From the NCBI GenBank assembly GCA_052387855.1, contig JBQTIT010000015.1, positions 11,822 to 75,821 of the forward strand: a stretch of DNA of 64,000 nucleotides, in the 5' to 3' direction. The translations under genes and the position numbers were made by a program. How positions within the stretch are numbered: the stretch's first letter is position 1; each line of letters begins with the position of its first letter. The notes under the pieces are model-generated. The model was given only the letters and a program-made list of their open reading frames with translations, searched no databases and was not told where the DNA came from. The stretch comes from CAIYZT01 sp052387855 (GTDB taxonomy: Bacteria > Pseudomonadota > Alphaproteobacteria > Rhodobacterales > Rhodobacteraceae). Positions 7,602 through 15,475 of this stretch are shown here, in pieces.

Positions 7602-8897
7602 ATGCCATTCGAAACCTTTGGACAGCCGCCACGCCGCATCGCCGTGATCGGAGGCGGCATCGCGGGCATGACCGCCGCCCATTTCCTTGCCGGCGACAAC
7701 GCGGTCGTGCTGTTCGAAGCCGAGAACCGGCTTGGCGGGCACGCGCGCACTGTGCTGGCCGGAAAGCGGGGCGATCAGCCGGTCGACACCGGCTTCATCG
7801 TCCACAACAAGGTGAACTATCCCAATCTGGTGGCGCTGTTTGAAAAGCTGGCCGTGCCGACCATCGAAAGCGACATGAGTTTTGGCGCCTCGATCAAGGG
7901 CGGCTGGTTCGAATACGGAACCCGCACCAACCTGTCCTTTCTTCAGCAAAAACGGAACCTGCTGCGCCCGCAGTTCTGGGGCATGTTCCGCGACATGCTG
8001 CACTTCAACCGCAATGCGCTGGCGGCCAGCCGGCAGCCGGGGCTGACGATCGGCGGGCTCTTGGACACTCTTGGCACCGGGACGTGGTTTCGCGACTATT
8101 ACATCACCCCGCTTTCGGGCGCGATCTGGTCGACGCCGACGCGCGGCATCCTGGATTTCCCGGCCGAGGCGATGATCCGCTTTTTCGAAAACCACAACCT
8201 CCTGGGAATTTCGGGCCAGCATCAGTGGTACACGGTCAAGGGCGGCTCGACCCAGTACGTCCGCCGCCTTGGCGCGGCGATGGCGCGGCAGGGGGTGGAG
8301 ATCAGGCTTGGCGCCGCCGTGGCCGCGATCCGGCGCGAAGAGGGCGGCGTCTTTGTCCGCGCGCAGGGCGGTGTCTGGGAGCTGTTCGACGACGTGGTTC
8401 TGGCCACGCATTCCGACATTTCCCTGTCGATGCTGACCGACCCCACGGCGCAAGAGCGCCGCGCGCTTTCGGCGGTGCGCTATCAGCCCAATGTCGCGGT
8501 GCTGCACCGCGATTCCAGCGTCATGCCCAGGCGGCGCGGCGTGTGGTCATCCTGGGTCTACAGCGAGCCAAAGGGCGCGCGGCCGGACAAGATCGATCTG
8601 ACCTACTGGATGAATTCCTTGCAGAAGATACCGCAGGACGATCCGCTGTTCGTGACGCTGAACCCGAACCGGACGATCCGCGAGGATGCGATCTACGAGA
8701 CCGCCACCTTTCACCACCCGGTCTATGACCTGCCCGCGCTGGCGGCGCAGGAAACCCTGCGCGCGTCGAACGGCCGGGCGAACACCTGGTTTGCCGGGGC
8801 CTGGATGCGCAGCGGCTTTCACGAAGACGGCATGGTCTCGGCACTGGATGTCGTCGCGGGGATGAAGGCGCGGGCCACGGCAAGGATGGCGGCATGA
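7602..8897 (+). CDS. FAD-dependent amine-oxidase/desaturase-like protein (RSP_1091 type, probable UfaD)
   Basis: The 431-residue flavoprotein starts with a dinucleotide-binding fold (VIGGGIAGMTAAHFLAG) followed by LFEAENRLGGHART, as in carotenoid-desaturase and amine-oxidase relatives. A C-terminal FAD-contact motif, WFAGAWMRSGFHEDG, follows. In gene order and sequence type it matches R. sphaeroides RSP_1091, an RpoE-dependent gene needed for making furan fatty acids, which quench singlet oxygen in membranes. I believe the RSP_1091 product is the methyl-branched fatty-acyl desaturase UfaD, but the symbol is from memory, so I leave it blank. The ATG at 7602 precedes MPFETFG; upstream in-frame starts would lie before the predicted promoter. 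The next gene starts four bases before its stop. Confidence 0.88.
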   Translation: MPFETFGQPPRRIAVIGGGIAGMTAAHFLAGDNAVVLFEAENRLGGHARTVLAGKRGDQPVDTGFIVHNKVNYPNLVALFEKLAVPTIESDMSFGASIKGGWFEYGTRTNLSFLQQKRNLLRPQFWGMFRDMLHFNRNALAASRQPGLTIGGLLDTLGTGTWFRDYYITPLSGAIWSTPTRGILDFPAEAMIRFFENHNLLGISGQHQWYTVKGGSTQYVRRLGAAMARQGVEIRLGAAVAAIRREEGGVFVRAQGGVWELFDDVVLATHSDISLSMLTDPTAQERRALSAVRYQPNVAVLHRDSSVMPRRRGVWSSWVYSEPKGARPDKIDLTYWMNSLQKIPQDDPLFVTLNPNRTIREDAIYETATFHHPVYDLPALAAQETLRASNGRANTWFAGAWMRSGFHEDGMVSALDVVAGMKARATARMAA

Positions 8898-9646
8898 GCG
8901 CGGTCGAGCATCTGCGGGGGCAAACCTTTCACGGGCGCAAGGGCGCGCTGGCCAACAGCTTTCGCTACCGGGTGGATTATGTGCTGCTTGATCCGGAAAC
9001 CGCAAAGGGGCCGGGGCTGTTCGGGCTGAACCGGGGCAATCTGACCTCGGTCTGGATCAGCGACCATGGCGGCGCGCCGGGGCAGGGGACGGGGGTTGCC
9101 TGGGTGCGGCAGGTGCTGGCGGCGCATGGGCTGCCGGGGGGGCAGCGGGTCTTGCTGCTGACCCAGCCGCGCGTGCTGGGCCATGTGTTCAACCCGGTGT
9201 CGTTCTGGCTGTGCCACGACGGGCAGGGCGTGCTGCGGGTGGTGATCGCCGAGGTGAACAACACCTTTGGGCAACGCCATTCCTATTAGGTCCACCGCCA
9301 GGACCACGGGCCGATCACCCGCGAGGACCATCTGACCGCCACCAAGATCTTTTACGTCTCGCCCTTTCAGCCGGTCGAGGGGGGCTACGAGTTCCGTTTT
9401 GACATCACGCCAGAGCGCATCGGCATCTGGATCGACTATTCGGCCGGCAAGGGCGGGCTGATCGCGACCCTGGTCGGCCAGCGCGCGCCCCTGACCAACG
9501 CGCGGATCCTTGGCGCCTGCCTGCGCCGTCCGTTCGGTTCGCGCAGGGTGCTGGCGCTGATCCACTGGCAAGCGCTGAAACTGTGGTGGAAGGGCGCGCG
9601 CTACGCCGCCCCGCCGGTTCCGCCACAGGGCGAGGTGTCGCGGTGA
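8894..9646 (+). pseudogene. DUF1365 protein (RSP_1090 type, probable UfaO) interrupted by an amber codon
   Basis: DUF1365 proteins are about 250 residues long. In the R. sphaeroides operon this position (RSP_1090) is needed for oxygen-dependent closure of the furan ring in furan fatty acids. The frame opens at the ATG at 8894, overlapping the previous stop, and reads FHGRKGALANSFRY and NPVSFWLCHD normally. It meets TAG at 9287-9289 right after the conserved EVNNTFGQRHSY. The same frame then continues without a break through FYVSPFQPVEGGYEFRFD and on to a TGA at 9644-9646, giving a family-length product if codon 132 is sense. One base change (for example Leu TTG to TAG) explains the break. It is a recent nonsense mutation, a sequencing error, or less likely readthrough. 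Confidence 0.85.
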
Positions 9647-10914
9647 CAAGGGCCGCATCAGTGGCCGCGCGGCAGCCGGCCCTTTGGCCCTGGTCGCTCT
9701 TTGCCGCGCTGATCGCGGCGGCGGGCCTGCCGATCTACATCAACGCGCCCAAGTTCTACGCCGAAGCCCATGGCGTGCCGCTTGCCGCGCTGGGGCTGAC
9801 GCTGGCGGCGCTGCGGCTGGTCGATGTGGTGCAGGACCCCTTGCTGGGCTGGCTGGCCGAGGCGCGGCGCGCCTCGCGCGGGGCGCTGGTCTGGGGGGCC
9901 AGCGCCGTCATGGCGCTGTCGATGGCCGGGCTTTTCGCCGTCAGCCCACCCATTGCCCCGTTGTGGTGGTTTGCGGCGATGATGGTCTGCCTGTTCTCGG
10001 CCTATTCCTTCCTGACCATCGTCCTTTACGCCCAGGGGGTCGAGCACTCTACCGCCATGGGCCCCGGGGGGCATCTGCGCCTTGCCGGCTGGCGAGAGAC
10101 GGGCGGGCTGGTCGGCGTCTGCGCCGCCGCCATCGCGCCGACCCTTCTGGCCGGCGTCACCGATCGGCCGATGACCGGCTTTGCCCTTGGCTTTGCCGCG
10201 CTCGCGCTGATCGCCGCGCTGGCGATGCGCGGCAACTGGCGGGCCCCGCTGCCCCGGCACCGGCCCGCCGCGCCGGGGATCGCCGCCATGCTGCGCCCGA
10301 TCTGGGGCGACCCCATCGCCCGGCGGCTGGTCATCCTGGCGCTGATCAATTCCGCCCCGGTCGCCATCACCTCGACCCTGCTGCTGTTCTACGTGGAAAG
10401 CGTGCTGGGGCTTGCCGCGCTGTCCGGCCTGTTCCTCTTGGCCTTTTTCCTCAGCGCCGCGCTGTCGGCGCCGCTCTGGGCCCGGCTCGGCCGGCGGATC
10501 GGCGAAAAAAGGGTCCTGGCCGCCGGCATGACCCTGTCGATCCTGACCTTTTTCTGGGCCTCCTTTCTGGGCCCGGGTCAGGCGGTCGCCTTTGGCGCGA
10601 TCTCGGCCCTGTCGGGGGCGGCGCTGGGGGCGGACATGGTGCTGCTGCCGGCGCTGTTCGCGCGGCGCCTGGCCGAGATCGGCGATGCCTCCGAAGGGTT
10701 CGGCTTTGGGCTGTGGTCCTTTGTCTCAAAGCTCTGCCTTGCTTTTGCGGCGGCGCTCTTGCTGCCGGCGTTGCAGGGCGCGGGCTTTTCGCAAGCCGGG
10801 GCCAGCAGCCCCGAATCGCTGCGCCTGCTGGCGCTCTTGTATGCCGCGCTGCCTTGCGCGCTGAAACTCCTCTCCCTGGGGCTGCTCTGGCCCCTCCCGA
10901 TTGAAAAGGCCTGA
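9643..10914 (+). CDS. MFS / sodium-melibiose-symporter-like transporter (RSP_1089 type)
   Basis: The 423-residue polytopic membrane protein has about twelve hydrophobic segments and resembles the glycoside-pentoside-hexuronide (MelB-like) branch of the major facilitator superfamily: VQDPLLGWLAEARR near residue 70 matches the conserved loop after helix 2. Position and type correspond to R. sphaeroides RSP_1089 in the RpoE-controlled operon. Its substrate is unknown; lipid or lipid-precursor movement is only a guess from the neighbours. I chose the GTG at 9643, whose last bases form the TGA of the interrupted upstream gene (GTGA), which implies coupling. An alternative GTG lies at 9661. Confidence 0.85.
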   Translation: MTRAASVAARQPALWPWSLFAALIAAAGLPIYINAPKFYAEAHGVPLAALGLTLAALRLVDVVQDPLLGWLAEARRASRGALVWGASAVMALSMAGLFAVSPPIAPLWWFAAMMVCLFSAYSFLTIVLYAQGVEHSTAMGPGGHLRLAGWRETGGLVGVCAAAIAPTLLAGVTDRPMTGFALGFAALALIAALAMRGNWRAPLPRHRPAAPGIAAMLRPIWGDPIARRLVILALINSAPVAITSTLLLFYVESVLGLAALSGLFLLAFFLSAALSAPLWARLGRRIGEKRVLAAGMTLSILTFFWASFLGPGQAVAFGAISALSGAALGADMVLLPALFARRLAEIGDASEGFGFGLWSFVSKLCLAFAAALLLPALQGAGFSQAGASSPESLRLLALLYAALPCALKLLSLGLLWPLPIEKA

Positions 10915-10918
10915 CGTC

Positions 10919-11479
10919 ATGTCCCTGATTGCAACGCTTCTGCTGGCCGCCGCGCTTGCCGCCGCCGCCCTGATCCTGTCACCGCGCCTTGCCGGCTTTC
11001 GCGCCCAAAGGCCGCAGGACTATGCCGGCACCGGCCCGGCGATGGACCCGCGCAAGCACCTGAGCGGGCCGATCCTGTGCGAGGGGGTGATCTATGGGCC
11101 GACCGGCCGCGTCACCTCGCGCTTCAGCGCCACGATGGAAGGGGTCTGGCAGGGAAATCGCGGTACCCTGCGCGAGCATTTCCGCTATGACAGCGGCGCC
11201 GAGCAGCACCGCGAATGGCGCCTGAGCCTGGGCAATGACGGCACCCTCAGCGCCGAGGCGGACGATCTGGTCGGCGTCGGTCGCGGCGTGGCCAGCGGCT
11301 CGGCGGTGCAGATGTTGTACAAGCTGCGCCTGCCGCCGGCGGCGGGCGGCCACGTGCTGGACGTGACCGACTGGATGTATCTTGGCGAGAACGGCACGGT
11401 GATGAACCGCAGCCAGTTTTCCAAGTTCGGCATCAAGGTGGCCGAGTTGATCGCCACCATGCGCCCGATGCCGGCATGA
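10919..11479 (+). CDS. DUF3833 family protein (RSP_1088 type)
   Basis: The 186-residue product has one N-terminal hydrophobic segment (residues 4-24), either a membrane anchor or an uncleaved signal. A beta-rich domain follows, typical of DUF3833, with PRKHLSGPILCEGVIYGPTG, HFRYDSG and DWMYLGENGTVMNRS. Family function is not established; a lipocalin-like lipid-binding role has been suggested for similar folds but cannot be read from the sequence. The ATG at 10919 lies five bases after the transporter stop, and the stop overlaps the next start. It is the fourth gene of the RpoE-type operon. Confidence 0.85.
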   Translation: MSLIATLLLAAALAAAALILSPRLAGFRAQRPQDYAGTGPAMDPRKHLSGPILCEGVIYGPTGRVTSRFSATMEGVWQGNRGTLREHFRYDSGAEQHREWRLSLGNDGTLSAEADDLVGVGRGVASGSAVQMLYKLRLPPAAGGHVLDVTDWMYLGENGTVMNRSQFSKFGIKVAELIATMRPMPA

Positions 11480-12213
11480 GCTTTGCCGGGCAGACCTGGT
11501 GGCTGGTCGGCGCCTCCGAAGGGTTGGGGCTGGCGCTGGCGCAGGCCATGGCGCGCGAGGGGGCCGACCTGATCCTGTCCGGCCGCGACCGGAACCGGCT
11601 GGATGCGGCTATCGCCAGCCTGACCCGACCGGCGCGCGCGCTGGTGGTCGATGTCGGCGATGATGCCTCGGTCGCCGCCGCTGGCGCCGCCTTGGGGCCG
11701 GTGGACGGGATCGTGTTCCTGGCCGGGGTCTACTGGCCGATGAAGGCGCAGGACTGGGACGTCGGCAAGGTCACCGCGATGTGCAACGTCAACTTCACCG
11801 GCCTGGCCCGCGTGCTGGGCGCCGTTGTGCCGGGCATGGTGGCGCGGGGGCGGGGGCATGTGGTGATCACCGGCTCGCTCTCGGGCTTTCGCGGGCTGCC
11901 GGGGGCGGTCGGCTATGCCGCGTCCAAGGCGGGCACGATGGCGCTGGCGGAATCGCTGTACTGCGATTTGCGCGGGACCGGGGTAAAGGTGCAGCTTGCC
12001 AACCCCGGGTTCATCCGCACGCGCCTGACGGGCAAGAACGACTTTGCCATGCCCTTTCTGATGGAGCCTGACGAGGCCGCCGGCCACATGCTGGCCCTGA
12101 TGCGCAGCCGCGCCTTCAAGTCCAGCTTTCCGCGCGTGTTTTCCTGGGTTTTCCGGCTGTCGCAATTCCTGCCCGACTGGGCTTATTACCGCCTTTTCGC
12201 GCCGCGCGGCTAA
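11476..12213 (+). CDS. Short-chain dehydrogenase/reductase (RSP_1087 type)
   Basis: This is a 245-residue classical SDR. The cofactor motif is GASEGLGLALA at residues 12-22, the second motif FLAGV replaces the usual NNAG, the catalytic Ser is in ITGSLSG, and YAASK supplies Tyr and Lys. Its start overlaps the DUF3833 stop (ATGA at 11476). It closes the operon that matches R. sphaeroides RSP_1091-1087. The substrate is unknown. The last four bases overlap the stop of the convergent rsmB gene, so the two transcription units meet tail to tail with no room for a separate terminator. Confidence 0.88.
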   Translation: MSFAGQTWWLVGASEGLGLALAQAMAREGADLILSGRDRNRLDAAIASLTRPARALVVDVGDDASVAAAGAALGPVDGIVFLAGVYWPMKAQDWDVGKVTAMCNVNFTGLARVLGAVVPGMVARGRGHVVITGSLSGFRGLPGAVGYAASKAGTMALAESLYCDLRGTGVKVQLANPGFIRTRLTGKNDFAMPFLMEPDEAAGHMLALMRSRAFKSSFPRVFSWVFRLSQFLPDWAYYRLFAPRG

Positions 12214-13451
12214 AGCGTCAGGCACACGATGAAAAAGCCGTCCATCCCGCCCCGGTCGGCCCAGAAGTCGGGCCGCAGGCGCAGCGCGCCCTGGGGTGTC
12301 AGCGCGCCGGCGGGCAGGCCGGGCAGATCGGCGGGAACCACACGCAGACCCGGATGGCGGTCCAGCGCGGCGGCAAGCTGCGCCTCGCCTTCGTTTGGCA
12401 ACAGCGAGCAGGTGGCATAGACCAGCCGCCCGCCCGGCTTGAGCCAGCCAAGGGCGCGGTCCAGGAGCGCGGCCTGAAGCGCGCAGAGCGCGTCAAGATC
12501 GCTGCCGTCCTTGACAAAGGGCAGGTCCGGGTGCCGGCGGATCGTGCCAGAGGCCGAGCAGGGCGCATCGAGCAGGATGGCGTCAAAGGCAGCCTCGGGC
12601 TGCCAGTGCAGCGCGTCGGCCACCACCATCTGCGCGGTCAGGCCCAGACGCTGCATATTCTCGGCCACGCGCGCCATGCGGGGGCCGGAGATGTCAAGCG
12701 CCGTCACCGCTGCCCCCATGGCGGCAAGCTGCGCGGTCTTGCCGCCCGGCGCGGCGCAAAGGTCCAGGACCCGCGCGCCCGGTGCCGGCGCGAGCAGGCG
12801 CGCGGGCAGGGCGGCGGCGGCATCCTGCACCCACCAGCCCCCGGCGGCATAGCCTGCCAGCCCGCTGACCTGGCCCGGCGCGGCCAGTCGCAGGCTGCCG
12901 GTGGGCATCAGATCACCAGCAGGCAGCTCGGCGCCGGGCTTGAAGGACAGATCCAGCGGCGGCTCTTGCGCCTGCACCGCCTCGATCGCGGCGACCGCCT
13001 CGCGGCCCCAGGCGTGCACCAAGGGCTGGCGCAGCCAGCGCGGCAGCTTTTGCACCGGACCGGCCAGCGGACCGGGGGGCACCTGCCGCAGGACGGCGTT
13101 GATCATCGCCGCCTGATGCCGCGCCTTGCGGTCCGATTTGGCCAGGCTCACCGCCTCGTTCACCACGCCGTGCGGCGCGGCGCCGCTGGTGATCTCGTAC
13201 ATTGCAAGCCGAAGGATGTTCAGCACCTCGGGCGGCGGCGCCTTGCGCAGGTACTGGCCAAGGGCGATGTCCAAAGGCTCGATCCGGCGCAGCACCCCGG
13301 TGGCCAACCGCTGGGCGCGGGCACGGTCCTGGGGGGTCAACCCCTCTAGGACGGCGGTCTGCGTCAGGGCCTGCGACAGCAGGGCGCCGCCGGACAGAAC
13401 GGCATTCAACAGCGCCGCCGCAGCCCCGCGCGCGCTTTTCGTGTCCGCCAT
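12210..13451 (-). CDS. rsmB: 16S rRNA m5C967 methyltransferase RsmB
   Basis: The 413-residue protein has an N-terminal NusB-like RNA-binding domain (to about 140) and a C-terminal Rossmann methyltransferase domain. The latter has the SAM motif LDLCAAPGGKTAQLA, the DAPCSASGTIRRHPD motif and the catalytic YATCSLLPNEGE. These two Cys-containing motifs (PCS and TCS) are diagnostic for RNA m5C methyltransferases. It probably modifies C967 in the decoding region of 16S rRNA. The start at 13451 (MADTKSA) is divergent from the small SDHAF4-like gene at 13514. Confidence 0.93.
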   Translation of the reverse strand: MADTKSARGAAAALLNAVLSGGALLSQALTQTAVLEGLTPQDRARAQRLATGVLRRIEPLDIALGQYLRKAPPPEVLNILRLAMYEITSGAAPHGVVNEAVSLAKSDRKARHQAAMINAVLRQVPPGPLAGPVQKLPRWLRQPLVHAWGREAVAAIEAVQAQEPPLDLSFKPGAELPAGDLMPTGSLRLAAPGQVSGLAGYAAGGWWVQDAAAALPARLLAPAPGARVLDLCAAPGGKTAQLAAMGAAVTALDISGPRMARVAENMQRLGLTAQMVVADALHWQPEAAFDAILLDAPCSASGTIRRHPDLPFVKDGSDLDALCALQAALLDRALGWLKPGGRLVYATCSLLPNEGEAQLAAALDRHPGLRVVPADLPGLPAGALTPQGALRLRPDFWADRGGMDGFFIVCLTL

Positions 13452-13513
13452 GCCTTGCCCCTACCCAGATTGCTGCCCGGCGGCTATATCAGCAGGAACG
13501 CCCAGGGGAAACC

Positions 13514-13711
13514 ATGCCCGCACCAGACGCCGACAAGGCTGCCAGCCGCCCCGACCTGCCCCCCGCCGCCCAACGTGCGTTGGCCGAGGCCGAGGCGCGC
13601 CGCAAGGCGGCCGGCCCCGCCAACCTGCCGCCCGAACTGGGCGGACGCGACGGCCCCGAGCCGGTTCGCTATGGGGACTGGGAAAAGAAGGGGCTCGCGG
13701 TCGACTTTTAG
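13514..13711 (+). CDS. Small DUF1674 protein (SDHAF4-like)
   Basis: The 65-residue acidic/basic protein ends in ELGGRDGPEPVRYGDWEKKGLAVDF-like sequence; the C-terminal GPEPxRYGDWEKKG...DF block defines DUF1674, related to the succinate dehydrogenase assembly factor SDHAF4. In eukaryotes this factor helps flavinated SdhA join the complex; in bacteria the role is inferred. I chose the ATG at 13514, which has AGGGGAAACC just upstream; longer in-frame starts overlap the divergent rsmB promoter region. No sdh genes lie in this window. Confidence 0.85.
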   Translation: MPAPDADKAASRPDLPPAAQRALAEAEARRKAAGPANLPPELGGRDGPEPVRYGDWEKKGLAVDF

Positions 13712-13742
13712 GGGCCTGACCAAGGGATCGAAGTGGGCCCCC

Positions 13743-14735
13743 TCAGGCAGCGCGTACCTCAATCTCGGCAGGGTCAAGGCCGGCGGCGCCCAGGATGGTG
13801 GCCATCGGCACCCCGTCAAGCAGCAGCGTCGCGTGGCCGGTTGTGCTGTCAGAGGCGACTGAGACCACCGGGGCGGGCCCGAGCAGCGGATCATAGGTCA
13901 GCACCAGGCTGTCCTCGCCCGGGGTATAGTCGGTGATCACGGCGGGCGGCAGGCCCAGGGCCGCGTCGTGAAGCATAAAGGTGTCCGCGCCGGCCTGACC
14001 GGCGCCGTAGTCGCCGGCGCCAAGGTGGATCACGTCATCCCCGTCCTGACCGTTGACCGTGTCGGCGGTTCCGTCATCTTCGCCCCCAAGGCCGAGATTG
14101 CCGGTCAGGACATCATCGCCCGCCCCCCCGGCGACATCGTCAGCACCGGCGCCCCCGATCAGCACATCGTCGCCATCCTCGCCGGTCAGCACGTCGTTGC
14201 CGTCCTCGCCATACAGCGTGTCGCGGCCATCGCCGCCGTGCATCGTGTCGGCGCCGGCACCGCCGTGCATCAGGTCATCGCCCATCTGCCCGGCCAACAG
14301 GTCATCCCCCGCGCCGCCCCAGAGGGTATCATCCCCGTCGCCGCCGTGCAGGGTGTCATCCCCGCCGCCGCCCGAAAGCTGGTCCGCGCCTTCATCGCCG
14401 CGGAGCATGTCGCGCCCCTCGCCGCCAAAAAGGCTGTCCGCGCCGCCATAGCCCTTGAGGTCATCGTCGCCGTCCAGCCCGACAAGAAGATCCTCGGCGG
14501 CGGTGCCGGACAGAAAGTCGGTCCCCGCAGTGCCGCCCGCGGCGGTAGCGGTGCCGCCGGCCTGAGGGTCCGGTTCCGGCAGGGGGTCGAGAATCGAGCC
14601 ATCGTCGGCCCCCTCGGCCGGGTCGGCCTCGGGGATCCTTTCGTCGTCGGGTTCCTCGCCCGCGGGCGCGGTCATCATCCCGTCAGCCAGAAGGCCGACC
14701 ATGATGGCACCAAGCAATCCCAAGAGTCCCAGCAC
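13743..14735 (-). CDS. Hemolysin-type calcium-binding (RTX-repeat) protein
   Basis: The 330-residue acidic protein begins with a hydrophobic helix (LGLLGLLGAIMVGLLADG), then an Asp/Glu/Pro-rich linker. A long block of nonapeptide repeats of the GGxGxDxLx type follows from about residue 95 to 215, for example GGAGDDLLAG and GGDGDDTLWG. Such repeats fold as calcium-bound beta-rolls in proteins secreted by type I systems. A C-terminal region (VITDYTPGEDSLVLTYD) resembles the distal beta-sandwich of RTX proteins. I chose the GTG at 14735 because AAAGGAGA lies seven bases upstream; a TTG 27 codons earlier has no ribosome-binding site. No secretion genes are adjacent. Whether it is released or stays anchored is unclear. 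Confidence 0.85.
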   Translation of the reverse strand: MLGLLGLLGAIMVGLLADGMMTAPAGEEPDDERIPEADPAEGADDGSILDPLPEPDPQAGGTATAAGGTAGTDFLSGTAAEDLLVGLDGDDDLKGYGGADSLFGGEGRDMLRGDEGADQLSGGGGDDTLHGGDGDDTLWGGAGDDLLAGQMGDDLMHGGAGADTMHGGDGRDTLYGEDGNDVLTGEDGDDVLIGGAGADDVAGGAGDDVLTGNLGLGGEDDGTADTVNGQDGDDVIHLGAGDYGAGQAGADTFMLHDAALGLPPAVITDYTPGEDSLVLTYDPLLGPAPVVSVASDSTTGHATLLLDGVPMATILGAAGLDPAEIEVRAA

Positions 14736-15099
14736 GCCCTGCTCTCCTTTGTGCCGATGGCGGGTCCTGGCCGCGTTAACCAAGACATGGACCAAGTGTC
14801 TGTAAATAATTGACAATTGACCGCATCATCCTACCATGAACCTCCGCGCGGCACTGCCGGCGGCGGGGGCAGGCGGCAGGGATTCTGCGAAACTGGTTAA
14901 CCGGGCCGGCACGCGGCAACTTCCCGCGCCGGTGCCGGCCTTGCCGTCGCCCGCAGCGGGACCGTACGGCAGAAAGGGCTTTCATTTTGCCGCCAAACCC
15001 ACTATAGGCCGCCATCCGCAGCCCCCCGGGGCGCGGTCAAGGGCCTTGCTGGACGACATCCCGGCTTGTGCCGTCACCCCAAACCCGAAAGGACATCCG
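14736..15099 (+). promoter_or_regulatory. Divergent RTX gene / rpsO intergenic region with possible promoter and long stem-loop
   Basis: This 364-base region contains no convincing gene. TTGACA at 14810-14815, then 16 bases, then TACCAT at 14832 is a possible sigma-70-type promoter facing rpsO. Downstream, GGCCGGCAC at 14904-14912 pairs perfectly with GTGCCGGCC at 14932-14940, and an inner GCGG/CCGC pair extends the stem. It may be a structured rpsO leader. The segment just before the RTX start is AT-richer and could hold its promoter. Confidence 0.4.
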
Positions 15100-15369
15100 A
15101 TGTCGATCACTGTCGAAGAAAAGGCCCGCCTGATCAAGGAATACGCGACCAAAGAGGGCGACACCGGCTCGCCCGAGGTGCAGGTTGCGATCCTGTCCTC
15201 GCGCATCGCAACCCTGACCGAGCATTTCAAGGGCCACAAGAAGGACAACCACTCGCGCCGTGGCCTGCTGATGATGGTCGCGCAGCGCCGCAAGCTGCTG
15301 GACTATGTGAAGTCCAAGGACAACGACCGCTATACCTCGCTGATCACCCGCCTGGGCCTGCGCCGCTGA
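15100..15369 (+). CDS. rpsO: 30S ribosomal protein S15
   Basis: S15 is a primary-binding protein of the 30S platform that contacts helices 20-22 of 16S rRNA. The 89-residue product has the whole family sequence, including GDTGSPEVQVAILSSRI, LTEHFKGHKKDNHSRRGLL and the C-terminal RYTSLITRLGLRR. GAAAGGA precedes the ATG at 15100 at good distance. A strong terminator follows. As in many bacteria pnp lies downstream, but here an AlkD-like gene and a toxin-antitoxin pair come between them. Confidence 0.98.
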   Translation: MSITVEEKARLIKEYATKEGDTGSPEVQVAILSSRIATLTEHFKGHKKDNHSRRGLLMMVAQRRKLLDYVKSKDNDRYTSLITRLGLRR

Positions 15370-15391
15370 GGCGCCGCCGAGCGAAGACCGG

Positions 15392-15423
15392 AACGCCCGC
15401 AGCGCAAGCCGCGGGCGTTTTGC
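15392..15423 (+). terminator. Rho-independent terminator of rpsO
   Basis: AACGCCCGC at 15392-15400 and GCGGGCGTT at 15411-15419 form a perfect 9-bp stem around a 10-base loop, followed by TTTGCG. It lies 22 bases after the rpsO stop. Confidence 0.85.
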
Positions 15424-15475
15424 GTTCGCCCCGGCGCCCCGCTATGATGACGCGAATGGCTTGGGAGGATGCAGG

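Noticed and set aside
9290..9646. Separate small gene after the amber codon
   Set aside because: The segment continues the same DUF1365 frame and has no start codon with a ribosome-binding site at its head; it is the distal part of the interrupted gene.
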